DNA of 64,000 nt from Pseudofabraea citricarpa (Eukaryota; Ascomycota; Leotiomycetes; Helotiales; Dermateaceae): the NCBI GenBank assembly GCA_029641185.1, contig JAPWGK010000010.1, forward strand, positions 310,001 to 374,000, written 5' to 3'. Made by a program: the position numbers and the translations under genes. Under the pieces are notes generated by a model. It ran no database searches. It was not told where the DNA came from and was given only the letters and a program-made list of their open reading frames with translations. Positions 41,925 through 53,221 of the stretch are shown piece by piece; position 1 is the stretch's first letter; the number at the start of each line of letters is the position of its first letter.

Positions 41925-42775
41925 GATTGCGCAATTTGAAGGATCCTTGAAAGCTTAGAATCCTTCGACGACAGTTTATACCGTCTTTGACCCTTGCCCT
42001 CTATGAAAATTCCAGCATCAATGACGTTAGACCATCTTTCGCGGGGTCAAGAGGGTAAGCCGTCGGGCGACAAGCAAATCCCCACCCTTGAGCGTATCGC
42101 CCGCATCACTGCATCCTTCGGCTTCGAAGCCGATTCTTCATCTAGACCGAAAAAGGCATGCTAGCGGAACTCCGACCCAATTCGAATCGGTAGGATTCTG
42201 CTAATCTTAAGGTTGTTTCATCGCTACCCCATCTTGTTTCTACAAAGATCTGGGGCGAGGTAGTGTGGTGGAAGGAAAGAGTAGCCGATTCAAACGCTGC
42301 TTCGGAAGAATATGACCACCAAACGCTGTGTTGATAGAAAGAAAAGAAAAAGTATAAGTCTTGCATGGCATACATGACTACCTACTACAAGGGCAGCCAA
42401 TAACGACAAGCCGCAAGACTTTAAAGTTGCAAAGCGACGAACAACTTTCTCAACGGCGTGTGAAGGCCCCTGTCTGAGGATCAAATGCCATGGCGGGACA
42501 CATTTCCGCAACGCCATATCTCCCAATCAGATTTCCCCATAAATCCATCGCCATGCGACTGAGCTGACTTTATCAAGACTGTTGATAAGGGCGAGTAGAT
42601 TGTTCCCAGGCTACGCCCATCTTTTCTGCCATCGCTAATGTCCTATCTCTGACAGCGATAAGATCATGCGACTAACCAAGAAATATTTGAAAATGATAGA
42701 TAGAAATATCGAAGATCTCGCAAGCTGGGACGACAACTTGTCAACCGAGCAATCGCAACAGCAAAATTCCCAAAA
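41925..42775. other. divergent promoter region of isomerase and NCS1 permease genes
   Basis: Upstream DNA shared by the isomerase-like gene (-) and the NCS1 permease gene (+). It contains the perfect 16-bp palindrome at 42118-42133. Frames in this interval have no coding character. Confidence 0.55.
42118..42133. promoter_or_regulatory. 16-bp perfect palindrome with CGG-N8-CCG core
   Basis: TCGGCTTCGAAGCCGA reads the same on both strands. Inverted CGG and CCG triplets eight bases apart (42119-42132) are the classic half-site layout for dimeric Zn2Cys6 fungal regulators. The site lies between two divergent metabolic genes, 194 bp upstream of the isomerase start and 643 bp upstream of the permease start. 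Function is inferred. Confidence 0.5.
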
Positions 42776-44711
42776 ATGGCGAACTCCTCAGAACTGAAGG
42801 CTCGAGCCCGATACGCCTTGAGTACCAAGCAAGGATTCCTCTCCATGATCCAGACGAGGGAAACCGGAGCAACGGCGGAGAACAAAACGAACGGTGATGG
42901 AGAACAGCTCGTGTCAAATGTGGATCTGGATCCTACACCTGCCGAAGCAAGAAACTGGGGCTCGTGGTAAGTGCACTTGCATACAACACCTATCCACCTA
43001 CCTCTTTGCGATGATTAAGGAGATTAACAACGAAATGTGAAGGGCGTTCTTCATGTTTGAATTCTCGGTTGCGTTTGCACCCACGTCGTACAATGTCGGA
43101 GCCAGCCTGATCAATATCGGCTTGCCTTATTACGCCATCATTGCTTCTGCTTGTATGTCGGATTTACCCGGTGTCCACCCGGGTGCAAGACTGATTTGTT
43201 GTCAGTTATTGCATCGTTCATGTGCTCCGTTGTGATATATCTCAATTCGAGAGGGGCTTCGATATATCATGTTGGATTCCCGGTCTATGTCCGCATGTCA
43301 GCTGGGATTAGAGGGAGTTTATTCTTTATCTTCATAAGAGGGGTAAGTAAACTTGTCGCCAAGAAAAACTAAGTATCCAGGTCTGACAGCGAGACAGGTA
43401 GTTGCAATCCTCTATATGGGAACCCAGAGTTATTATGCAAGTCGATTGATGATTGTATGCCTGCGCTGTATATTCGGTCATCGATGGACCGATATCCCAA
43501 ACCATCTCCCCAAAAATGCAGGCATAACTTCATCTGGCCTGGCTGCATTCATGATTTTTTGGCTCATACAGTTGCCGTTTGCGTGGATCCATCCCAGTAA
43601 AGCAGCACCGATCTTCGCCGCAAAGTCATCCGTCGTGCCACCAGCACTGATTATTACGATGATCTGGGCTCTGACGAAAGCAGGCGGTCCACACTGGGAA
43701 AAGTTCGAGGTGCAGAATAATCTGAGTAGCTCCGAGGCAGCCTGGGCGTGGTTGCGAGCGATCAACTCGATTGTTTCTGGGACTCTTCCTCCTTTGATCA
43801 ATATACCTGATCTGGCTCGGTATGCTCGCCGGCCTGAATCCATCCGGCCGATGACATACGGCTTGTTCTTCTCCAAACCACTCATCACAATCATTGGCAT
43901 TCTTACGACGGCAGCCGGCAACGAGCTGTTCGGGAGTGCGTACTGGAATCTCTGGGACTTCTACGGTGCGATTCTCGATCACTACTGGGGCGCCGGAACA
44001 AGAACATTGATCTTCTTGGGTTCGTTCATACAGATCTATGCCACGATGTGTACCAACATCTCCTCGAACAGTATCCCTGTGGGCTGTGACCTGGCAGGTC
44101 TGTTTCCTCGTTATTTTACGATCCGGAGAGGACAGATCCTTTGTTCGATCCTGGCGCTGGTTATCTGTCCATGGAAGATGGTATATTCCGCAAACACCTT
44201 CTTGAGTTTTCTCGGATCATACGTTTGTCTGATCACGCCGATCGGAGCGTGTGAGATCGTAGACTACTGGTTGATCCGGCGCGGGAATGTTCACGTCCCT
44301 TCTCTGTACAAAGCATCGCCAGCTTCTCCGTATTGGTATACGCATGGCTTCAACCCTCGCGCCTATGGTGCTTGGGTATGTGGTGTTGCTGTAGCCATTT
44401 CGGGGATTGCTGGTATTCTCTCGCCTGGTTCGGTTCCTCAGACGGCCGTCAATCTATATAACACCAGCTTCATCTTGTCTGCAACGACATCCGCACTTGC
44501 ATATTTCATCTTCAACAAGATCTGGCCGGTGAAAATATACCCCAGCGGGCAGAATGAGAATCAGCCGGCTAATTTCGAGTTTATGCGTCCGACGGAAGGA
44601 TATTTCGACGGTGAGAAGATACGCGGGATAGCGCAGACGAGTGTCATTGTTGGCGAGGAGGTTTCGCAGCAGCAGGATGCAGGAAGAGACATAAGTGAAA
44701 AGAAATCGTGA
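42776..44711 (+). CDS. NCS1-family nucleobase/hydantoin/allantoin-type permease
   Basis: Exons 42776-42966, 43043-43152, 43206-43342 and 43398-44711 give 583 aa; introns are 76, 53 and 55 nt. The fourth exon is joined at the AG at 43396-43397, which keeps phase; an earlier AG would break it. The N-terminus has DLDPTPAEARNWGSWAFF, the NCS1 entry motif (relatives have DLxPxPxxxRxW). INIPDLARYAR matches the conserved TM8 region of NCS1 carriers, and ILYMGTQSYYAS fits TM3. About 12 membrane segments are present. The family moves uracil, allantoin, hydantoin, nicotinate precursors or vitamins with protons or sodium. Substrate here is unknown; the adjacent isomerase-like enzyme suggests an imported cyclic or dicarboxylic compound. 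Confidence 0.9.
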
Positions 44712-45879
44712 TCCGTTCCCAATCCTAGCTGAGATGACGGAAAGGAGAAAAAGAACAGATCTTTCTATTCTCGTACTTTTCTGCCCGATTCTTTGTTTTT
44801 GTGTATACATTATCCTGCATAGTACGATGTACGTATCTCGCTTAAAGAGAAAAAGCTCGAGAGCCGACCATGAAGCTCGTGCTCGTCCACGAAAATAAAC
44901 CTGAGACGCGCACACGACCAACAACTATAGCAAGGAGTGAAGGGGGGAAAAAGTATCAGCGAGAGAAAAACTGCATGCCAAATGTTCTGGAAGGAAAAGC
45001 CAAGCATAGAACCTCAATGGCCATGGCGAGGTATTACGTCTTCAGATCCCCTCCCGCCAGGCGAAGCACGAAGCACACGTCGCGAAAGAAAAAAAACAAG
45101 ACTTCAGCCTTCCCACAGGTGGTGCATCAGCTGATTCGATGACATCGCATATTCCTACCATTACTTCATGGTTAAAGCAGACGGGCCGGGGTGGTCTGCA
45201 CAACACCTGGATCGCGATCCTTTACGCAGGGCCAAGTGGGGATCGTACGGACAACCTTAAAATTATGTGGTGTTGGCAGTGTTGCGGCGAACCGGTGCAG
45301 CGCAGAACAGTTCGTGTCAGTCGGCAAGCGAGATGACGCGCATCCTTCCGGTTTGTCACTTGGGAAGTTGGGAAGGTGAAGACAGCGGAAGCTGATGAAG
45401 GATCGACCCCATACTCGGGAACTCTGGCTTGGCTAATGCACTCCGGATTTCGAGCCTGGCTCGTGCTGCCCCTGGGCCCTGCCCGGCCACCACCACAACG
45501 ATGATCCTACAAAGATGGGTCGCCTCGCTGTTTCTTCAACTTTCTTGGGTTCGTGAAACGCTGCATAGGGGCTGTCAGAGTATGATTGGTGATCCTTCGG
45601 CTGCTTTGCTCCGCGCTTGGGAGGTGGCCAGGGGGGAGATTGAGCGAGGCGGAGATTGATGAACAGACAATCGTGAGAGAGCAGTAAGGGGGTCACGCGA
45701 GCAGTTGTTGTATAAGATATCTCTGTGTCCTCGCTCTATTGTGTTCTGGCCAGTATCCCGAAGAAAAGACTTGTCTCGCTCTCATTCTTTCGAGTGTTTC
45801 GGTTTCTCTCTCTCGGATCTCACGACTTTCATTAAAACATTTAATTCTTTTAATACCCGACATTATTATTATCGCAGTC
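44712..45879. other. intergenic region upstream of the effector-like gene
   Basis: No gene is supported. The last 150 bases are CT-rich with a TCTCTCTCGG run and look like promoter and leader. Several frames of 60-95 codons are low-complexity or antisense shadows. Confidence 0.5.
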
Positions 45880-46638
45880 ATGCTTCTCCCAACTCTCCTC
45901 TCGCTCTTCACTTCCAGCATCCTCGTCTCGGCTGTCTCTGTCCCACGCATGCTCGAGCCTGATGAAGTCCTCTTACATGGTGCCAACGGCCGCGTCGAGA
46001 TCATGAAGCGTGATGAATGGCACGCACTGAGCAAGCGGACTCTAAACCTGACATCCACACCACCGGCACCCATCACGAGTTCGCAACAAACCATCTCAAA
46101 CACCACCGAGAGGGCAGACGTTATTGAGAAGAGAGGCGGTTGCAAACAGCACGAGATCGTCACCGAGTACCCCGTCGAGAACTTCCTTGGCTGGGACGTC
46201 CCCATGTCAGCCGTGACAAAGCCGCTGTTGAGGATCACCATCGATGCCGGGAAGACCATCTCGAACAGTCTAACAACATCGAGCAAGTTGGGCAACTCCA
46301 AGAAGACCCTGACCGACGACAAGGTCAAGGAGTTCTTGTTGACGTCGCGGGGCGCAAGCTTCACACAGACATGGACTTCTGACTATTCGACCAGTTACAG
46401 CTGGAGACCCGTCGCAGGCTATTATACCGTGGTGGTCAGCAACCCTTTGACGACGAGATACAAGGGACGAGTGGATGCGGGATGTATTGGAGAGCCCAAC
46501 GAGAGTCTGGAGTACCAGGCGGATGTGTATTCCAGCACGGGATACAGCGAGTTGAACTGGGTGGATGGGGTGATTTCCATTTGTCAGTCCGAGACGTATC
46601 CCATCCCGCGATGTATCGGCGAGGGAATGCTCGAATAA
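45880..46638 (+). CDS. secreted celp0028-like effector candidate
   Basis: A single exon of 252 aa beginning at the ATG at 45880; a longer frame from 45739 exists but starts with a non-standard codon region, and the signal peptide begins at 45880. Residues 1-20 (MLLPTLLSLFTSSILVSAVS) are a clean signal peptide. Three dibasic Lys-Arg sites (about residues 43-44, 52-53 and 84-85) could be Kex2 cuts, the last leaving GGCKQ as the new N-terminus. Four cysteines remain (88, 202, 235, 245), enough for two disulfides. The arrangement LHGANGRVEIMKRDEW, FLGWDVPMS, YYTVVVSNPLTTR and DAGCIGEP resembles a family of small secreted fungal proteins annotated as celp0028 effector-like. Its function is not known. 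Confidence 0.75.
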   Translation: MLLPTLLSLFTSSILVSAVSVPRMLEPDEVLLHGANGRVEIMKRDEWHALSKRTLNLTSTPPAPITSSQQTISNTTERADVIEKRGGCKQHEIVTEYPVENFLGWDVPMSAVTKPLLRITIDAGKTISNSLTTSSKLGNSKKTLTDDKVKEFLLTSRGASFTQTWTSDYSTSYSWRPVAGYYTVVVSNPLTTRYKGRVDAGCIGEPNESLEYQADVYSSTGYSELNWVDGVISICQSETYPIPRCIGEGMLE

Positions 46639-47574
46639 GCTTAATAATGAAATGAAAATAATAATGACATGTATTTCCGGTCTCATTCTCCGTTCACTTT
46701 GACCTTGATGTCTTTTTTGGCGGTTTAATCTCGGACTTTCGACCTCCGTATATTGGAGATTGGAGAGCTGGCGTTTTTAAAGCTTGTGGGGTCGTGCTGT
46801 AAGGTTTAAGATCCTCCGTCGCTTAAAACCACCCATCGTGGCGGTCATCGCCTAAATAACGGGGCGTGTGGTCAAAAGAGGTTAGATGCTTTCATGCTGC
46901 CATCTCTCGCTTTGTAAGCACCAGATTCTTCTATCTCATGCTCATGTCTCCTGTTGCACTCACTTGTGGATGTCTCGGAATTGTCTTCTTCCATGTTGAA
47001 AGGGGCCGGGGGAGGGGGGCAAAGACTAGAAGCTACGTTCTGAGGGTTCTGCATGTAGCTCTCTTTTCGTTTCATCTTATCTTATTTCTTTTTTTTTTCT
47101 TGTTCTGTGTTCATTACCAGTTCGTCGAATATTCTCGATTTGGCGGAAGTGGAAGATGACGTACATTATACCGAGAATTTTCCGAACAGGAATTCAAAGG
47201 GGAGAGAGCGACGGAGAATAGTGATGAGTCGTTTGTGAAGTGAATCCAGGAATCTAAAATCGATTTCTATGAAAGAGCAAATTAACAATCTAGGTATTTT
47301 ATCCACGCCGTAGCGCATTGTCCGTCATGATCGTTTTATCCATTATAATTCGTAATCCGAAAAGTCCCCTTGCCCTGTTTTACAAAACGCCAAAATCCGC
47401 ATGGGGTATCGTCTATCAATTTCAATAATCGCTCTTCGCAAACCCAAGATAAATTTCTTGCGCATAGATGCCATCTAAACCACAAAAAATGCCTGTTGAA
47501 GAGGCAAGAACAATGTCAAAAGTAAGTCAAATGCTCATGCAAAACGCCAAAGATGTATTCGTGGCATGCTCGTG
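46639..47574. other. convergent intergenic region
   Basis: This lies between the effector-like gene (+) and an F-box-like gene (-). It contains a T-rich run near 47090-47100. No gene is seen. Confidence 0.5.
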
Positions 47575-48596
47575 CTATAACCAAGATGCAAAGATGATTG
47601 CTTTACCTTTATGTTCAGCTTCCTGCTCAAGCGACTGCTCAAGCTTCAGGAGAAGTTGTGTTGTTCTGATTGCAATTTCTGGAAACCAAGTTAGATTCAA
47701 ATCAAAAAGATAGCCACGTGTAGAATTATTACCTTCATAATGAAGTGTGTAAGATAATGGAGATTCCTCGCCACGTCCTAGCGGAATGGTAGATGGCACT
47801 TCGTGCCGATCCGAAACTTGGATTTTGAGGCCAATGTTTTTGTTCGTGCCAGTCCAGATCAATCGCTTATTGGATTTTGCCTTGTGAGAATTGCTTAATG
47901 ACTCGCTGGCTTCGACTTGGTCGTCGAGCCAATGTCTCCAGAGTCTTGGACAATCCTCTCCGAGATTTACCGACGTCAAGAATAACCCCTTCTTGGGCCC
48001 CATTTTGACAATGTTTGTAACGGCGCAGAGTTGAGAAAACATTTCGTGTGACTCCAATGTGAGATTCTGCGTGATGTAGCTGCCCTTAGCTTCAGAAAGC
48101 CTATTAGGTGGGTTGGTGAGCCAAGACGCAGCAGTTTGAGGGCCTCCTGCGGGATGAGGACGTGGTTCCCTTCTGTCTTCTTCTGGCATGAAAGGGCGGA
48201 AGTGCGAGTAGAGTCCGGCCAATTTACCCAGTCTCCCGGTATCTCCCACGTCGTTGCAAAGAAATTCTTCACCCTCTGCGTTATCGCTAAGTCCATCCGT
48301 CCCTAGATAGTCGCACAGAAAAAATGGTGTAGCCCATTTTTCAGAAGGATGGTAGGCTTCGAGGATAATTTTGTGATCTTTGACGGCAGCGGCTTGAACG
48401 AGTCGAGTGTGAAGAATTCGGAGAATGACGTCGTGGAATTTATGTGAGACTGAAGTTAAGGGAAGGAGGGCTCGAGTGGAAAAGGATGATAGTATTGTGA
48501 TGAGGATCTATACAAGGTGAGAAATTATTTCATAACAGGGGAGTTAACTCTAACCTCCGTAGGTAATATGCCAGTCAGAGTGGTATTGACCGCCAT
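47575..48596 (-). CDS. F-box-like protein (fungal family)
   Basis: Minus strand. Exon 1 is 48596-48555 (14 codons), exon 2 48507-47733 and exon 3 47678-47575, giving 306 aa. The first intron (48 nt) has a weak GTTAGA donor. The second is 54 nt with no in-frame stop, so its retention would give 324 aa. LPTEILITILSSFSTRALLPLTSVS rejoins across intron 1 as the F-box helix pair (quoted split). Later features WATPFFLCDYLG and ESHEMFSQLCAV occur in fungal F-box families. It probably recruits a target to an SCF ligase. The 3' part of the model is the least certain. Confidence 0.6.
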
Positions 48597-50053
48597 GTTG
48601 TCGATTGGTATATAGCAAATAGAGACACAAAAACAAATGATACAACTGAGTTGAAGAGAGAATCGAGACTAGGTAAGTGAGGCTCGGTCTCTTTTATCTA
48701 GATTTTGGGTTCCAGGGAGTTTCCGTAATGTGGACCAGCCGCAGATGCCGGATTATTTCCTTGATCCCCGAGAATATTAATAACTGGATGTAGGCCAATA
48801 AATTGCGATGTTCTGAGGTGATGCTGTTTGTTTTCGTTCCTGGTCCAAGAGCCAGGGCTAGAATGCGGCTTATCGGCTCGATCGTCGTATGACTTGTGGT
48901 GAAGTACCGTGATGTTCGGAACTTTCAGTGTCTGTGGTGTGATTTCTACGATTGAGGCCACTATTGGGCAGAGAAATCAGCCTGATCCGAATCGTCCCGA
49001 TTGGTACTTGTGCATGGAAGTTCAGACATACATATTTAATCCTGTGCACATCCCCTAAAAGATGCAGCGGGATGGTGCAGGGAGTAGACCGCTACAACAG
49101 CATGCCGTGCTTCGAGTTCTGGTCCTTGTATCTTTGTTCTCGGTATCCAGGGAGCCACTGGAAACACTGCCTTCGATATGTGTCGTTGATGCTCTTGATA
49201 GAGATGGACCCACAGCAGCGAAGAAACGTTGGGAGCTGAGCTGTTGTGAAAGTGAGATGGAAAGGTTCACGCCATGATGACGAGATAACGACCATAAGGC
49301 TGCTCAGCGATAAGCGATCCCTGCTGGTCTCGGCACATCTTGACGTCACGTGCGACGACCGTTGCCCCAGCACGCCGATGTAGGATTCGATTACGACTTG
49401 ACCTCGGTTGCAAAGACATCGCCTTCAAGCAGTGATTATTAGTATGGGTCGTCCAGATATCTGTATCTGTGTTCAAGAACGAGAGTTTGTTTATCGGCCT
49501 AGCCAAATATGATAATCCCCATTGTGTCGAGGACGCTCATAATCAGCTTCTCAAGTCCCTTGGCATCCTTGGAAAGCCGAAGCAAGATCAGCAGAAGAAA
49601 GTAGTCCATACAAGCATAGCAGTTTGCAGGTAAGCTTTGTGTCCTGCTCCCGAGAAACATTAGCGAGCGAAATAGGCGATGAAAAGGAGACTTGCCATGC
49701 ATGGTGCAACTGGTGTAACAACAGTGGAAACGCTCGGACAAAAGGAAGAAATCGCCGGTTGAGCCATAAACTCGTGTGATTTTGCTCTAACATTGGTTGC
49801 ATTAGAGTCCGGGACTATGCATGTGCAAGAGTCAGATTTAGACCAGGGAAAAGTCATGATTCGTGGTTGGAAAAGTGACGTGTACTAAAGCAAAAAGGCC
49901 CTTTTGCACAGGTTTTGTGGAATCTTCCAGGGAAGCGAGTAAGACAACAAACTTCCAATTCTGAACTGATGAACACAGATCCCAGGCTTTTGCAATGGCG
50001 GAAGGAGATTTTGCAGTGGACGAAGTCCCTTGGACATTTATCTTGTTTTACGT
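48597..50053. other. intergenic region, possible degenerate gene
   Basis: No gene could be built. A minus-strand open stretch at about 48700-48955 (88 codons, preceded by an AG acceptor-like CCAATAG) has a protein-like composition but no ATG or upstream partner exon that I can join. It may be a fragment. The remainder shows nothing. Confidence 0.4.
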
Positions 50054-52051
50054 CTAGCGAATCGCCTTATCAGCCCAGCGTGTCTGCTCGTCGAACTCTT
50101 CTTTTTCCTTCCCAACCATAATCTTCAGTCCCTTCTGTCTAAGGTCCGAAAAGAGTGCAACGGCTTCGTCGTATCTATCTATGGGAGTCCAGCCGTCACT
50201 ACTGACGATATTTTTGATAGAATCCCAAAACTCCTGTACTTCATTCCATCCATCTGCATCCTTCCTGTGCGAGTCCAATTCCTCGTCGGTGAACTGAATT
50301 GGACAAGGTGCATTGGTATCAAGCTCATCCCAGTATCTGCGGCATTTTAGTAGATGATCTAGAGAAAATAGCTTTAAATTTAGAGGGATGTTACCTTTCC
50401 ACTCTAATCAATGCCTCCCGGAAAGGCAAGATATCGTCTTCCCAAGTAGCGCCAGCAAATTCAATCGGTTCGGCTCGGGTGCGTCCATACTTAGCACGGA
50501 AAATTTTACTTAAAATCGGATTCTGCTCAGCCGTACGAAGCTCATAGAGATGAAGAATTATAGAGTTCGCGACTTTCTCTTTTATCTGTACTTGTTCCTG
50601 ATTGTTAAGCTCTTTGAAGTTCGAGGGAGGCCGAAGCATCATCTCGCCATTGTAGTCTATTAACTTTGCATGTCTGGCCTGAAGATACAAAGGGCCAATC
50701 CAAGTACTTTGCCAATCGATTATACTTGTTATCCGACATTTATCTATGAATATGTTGCCTGAGTGAAGATCTTTATGCCATAGGCAAGCGGCCACAAGGT
50801 CTGGGTCCGATGGTGAAAGATATGGAGCTATAGCAAGGTATTTCCGTAGGAGGCTAATGTGTGCATCAGGAGAATTCTGCGCAACAGATGCAGTGAGCGG
50901 ATCATCAGAAGAGCGTGCGGTGGCATAACGATCGATCCAAGCTATCTCCCGGTACGCAATTGCCAAGATGTATTCTTGCGAAGTCTTCCCTAGTCAGTTG
51001 TTCTTTATCAATGGTTGATCATACGTTGACAGCAATGGAAATCACATACATGGCCCTCGATCAATGTTCATAGCGGAACGTTCTTTGTCCCAAAAGCCTC
51101 TGTCAACCACAGGGCCAACAACAAATCGGCTTCTTACATCATTCTTCAAATCTGCAGATACATCGCCGGCGACTACGGCGGGCAAGGTTCCCTTCATATT
51201 TTCATTCGAATAATATAGATTGCCATAACTGTTGAAAAATTAGATTAAAAGTTGACTGTCACACCCATCTCTCACGTACCTTGCGAACGAGATCGATGCC
51301 AGTTTCTGCTCAATCAGCACAAGCTCTTTCATTATGGCAACTTTTTGCTCTAGTTCGCATGCTTCCCACATGGAACCGGCGTGCGTTCCGGGGACCTCTT
51401 CCATTATAATATACTCCGCTCCAACAGCATTGCTCGCATTCGCACTCCAAGCAAAGACCTGTGGAACTGGGACTTGAAGCACTGTCCGCACCTGGCACAT
51501 TGGTTAGCAACTGAAGCTAAAGCAACGGTCGTATAATTCTAGTTTCAAAGACATACAAAATCCATTGTGGCAACTTCAGAGGCAGTTGTATAATACGCGG
51601 GGCCAGCATTGGGATTAGGAATCCGGGCAATTGCTACTTTCCCGTTATCCATAACGAGACGAAACACCTTATTAAAAGCGCCTTCAGCTAGTTTGGTCAT
51701 CTCAATGCACCGGAAGGCCCCAACACTCTCTGCCGCAAGCCTCTGAAGCTCTGGCACATCGAATTTTCGATATCGGTCGCGAAGCTGTTCTTCTTCGTCC
51801 CAGAGCCAACGACCACTTGTATACCGATAAAAGTCTTGATACTGAGTATTCGCATGTTGAGACATCTGAAGAATTGGTTTATTACAGAAGTTCTGTCTGT
51901 CGTGTTGGTTTTCAAGTCGAGATGTACGTTTGGAAGATAGTGAATGGAAGTGAAAGTGTCGAGAGGCTGTAGCTCCAGAGGGCCGAGAGTCGGAAACTTT
52001 AGAGCGGCAATGCTTTCGAAAAACTGTTCGGCGCCAGTTTCTTGCCCACAT
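50054..52051 (-). CDS. AIM9-like phosphotransferase, second copy in the window
   Basis: Exons 52051-51557, 51491-51280, 51228-51050, 50989-50395 and 50336-50054 give 587 aa; introns are 51-65 nt. Residues 1-60 are rich in Arg, Ser and His with few acids, a probable mitochondrial presequence. DFYRYTSGRWLWDEEEQLRDRY is the AIM9-type entry motif (split for description), and GAFNKVFRLVMDNGK with IARIPNPNAGP form the nucleotide-binding lobe. YYTTASEVATMDFV follows. WHKDLHSGNIFID and IIDWQST are the intact catalytic loop and metal site. Compared with the gene at 12899, it shares the domain order but not one intron fully, so the two are diverged paralogues. The substrate is unknown. Confidence 0.86.
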
Positions 52052-53221
52052 GCTTGAATAAACTGTGTCGCCGTTCGCTGATAGAACACCACATCATCCC
52101 AGTGATGATGATTACACTGTTCCTTGTGTATTTACGGTTGGATGCAATTGGGGTCGGCACAAGCCAACGAGCTTGGCAGGCGGTGGGGGCTGAGCAGAGA
52201 CTTGTGAGTGCTCCGTAGTAAATCTATCCACAACTTATTTTTAGCAAGCGCTTACAGAATCATGGCCAGTAGACCAGGTGGTTTCACCCAACCCACCGTG
52301 TTCCGTACGCACTAAACTTGTCGCTACTTAGGTATAACTTCGTTTTCATCATAATGCCTAGAGAAATCAGGTTCCGGTACTCAATCGCGTCCCAAAGTTG
52401 CAGCTACAAAGAGCGCTTACAGGAGACTAGTGTTTATATCGTGCACCAGAGCACCACACTCTGATTTCAACCCGTGGATCTCACTTTTTAACGGCTAGAA
52501 ATCCAATTAAATATGGGGCAGATGTTGAACCTCAGCGGCTACAAACTTTGCCTCATAGAATTTGCATCAAACTGTTTCACTCATTCACCAACTGCCTTAA
52601 TGACATGTGGGGACAAAGATTCAATTCCCAGCGGCTAAGGTCTCTAAACGACATGGTTTCTCGACTCCTCCTTCACCAACACCAGCCTGTAATAGTTGGG
52701 CCCAAATATCCAGCCTCGCCGCGGTTAGATTCCAACTAACATGATGCACTCGAACATTTCAGCAGCAAGTCTTAATAGCACTTGGGGCCCAATTCTTCAA
52801 CCCCAGCGGTTACAGTTTTCAGCTCGTCTGATGGGTCCTAATTTCCCCGGCCATTTTGCCAACAAATGTCTCAACACCACTTCGAACAAATATTCAATCG
52901 TAGCGGCTACAGGACGGCTGTCTGCCGAGCATCTATATAAGAATACCGAGGATGTTCGTCAGTAGCTAATTAATTCATACAACCAAGCCTGAATCCCTCC
53001 ATCCTCACTTTCCAAGTTTCCAAGTCGAAATCTTAAAGGTGGCTGGCCATGTGCTTTATGCAATATGAAGTATTGAGCTAACTGAAGTAGTACAGTAAGC
53101 AAGACCACGTCTTTGAGGAGCAGTCGACAATTCTAAGCACGTATCCATTCTCTGCAGTAAGTCTATACCTTTACCGCCTTGAGAATTTTTGCTTATGAAT
53201 CCATGATCAGAAAATCCAGTT
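52052..53221. other. intergenic region containing a degenerate periodic repeat
   Basis: No gene is supported. It contains the five-copy repeat described at 52510-52915. Frames at 52548-52739 and 52741-52965 are generated by that repeat and are not called. Confidence 0.55.
52510..52915. repeat. degenerate repeat, five copies, about 85-97 bp apart
   Basis: The core AGCGGYTA occurs at 52534, 52630, 52720 (as CGCGGTTA), 52805 and 52902. Upstream of most cores is a shared purine/pyrimidine pattern of the form GGGNCCAAATATTCAA (degenerate in each copy), and several copies end in CACCAAC-like strings. Spacings are 96, 90, 85 and 97 bp. In one frame the first, second and fourth units code Gly followed by Pro/Ala/Gln and later Gln-Arg-Leu, but stops interrupt any long protein. 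Confidence 0.65.

Noticed and set aside
43343..43370. Alternative start of exon 4 of the NCS1 permease upstream of 43398
   Set aside because: Using the earlier AG acceptor puts the following codons out of frame, whereas the AG at 43396-43397 restores the conserved membrane segment.
47516..47574. Extra 3' exon for the F-box-like gene at 47.5-48.6 kb
   Set aside because: It would need a 32-nt intron, shorter than any other intron here. The frame already ends at 47575.
48698..48958. Protein-like minus-strand frame of about 87 codons
   Set aside because: It has no ATG and no joinable upstream exon, so it is described only as a possible fragment.
52548..52965. Two adjacent small ORFs
   Set aside because: Both are built from the degenerate periodic repeat and have no protein family resemblance; stops interrupt the periodic peptide.
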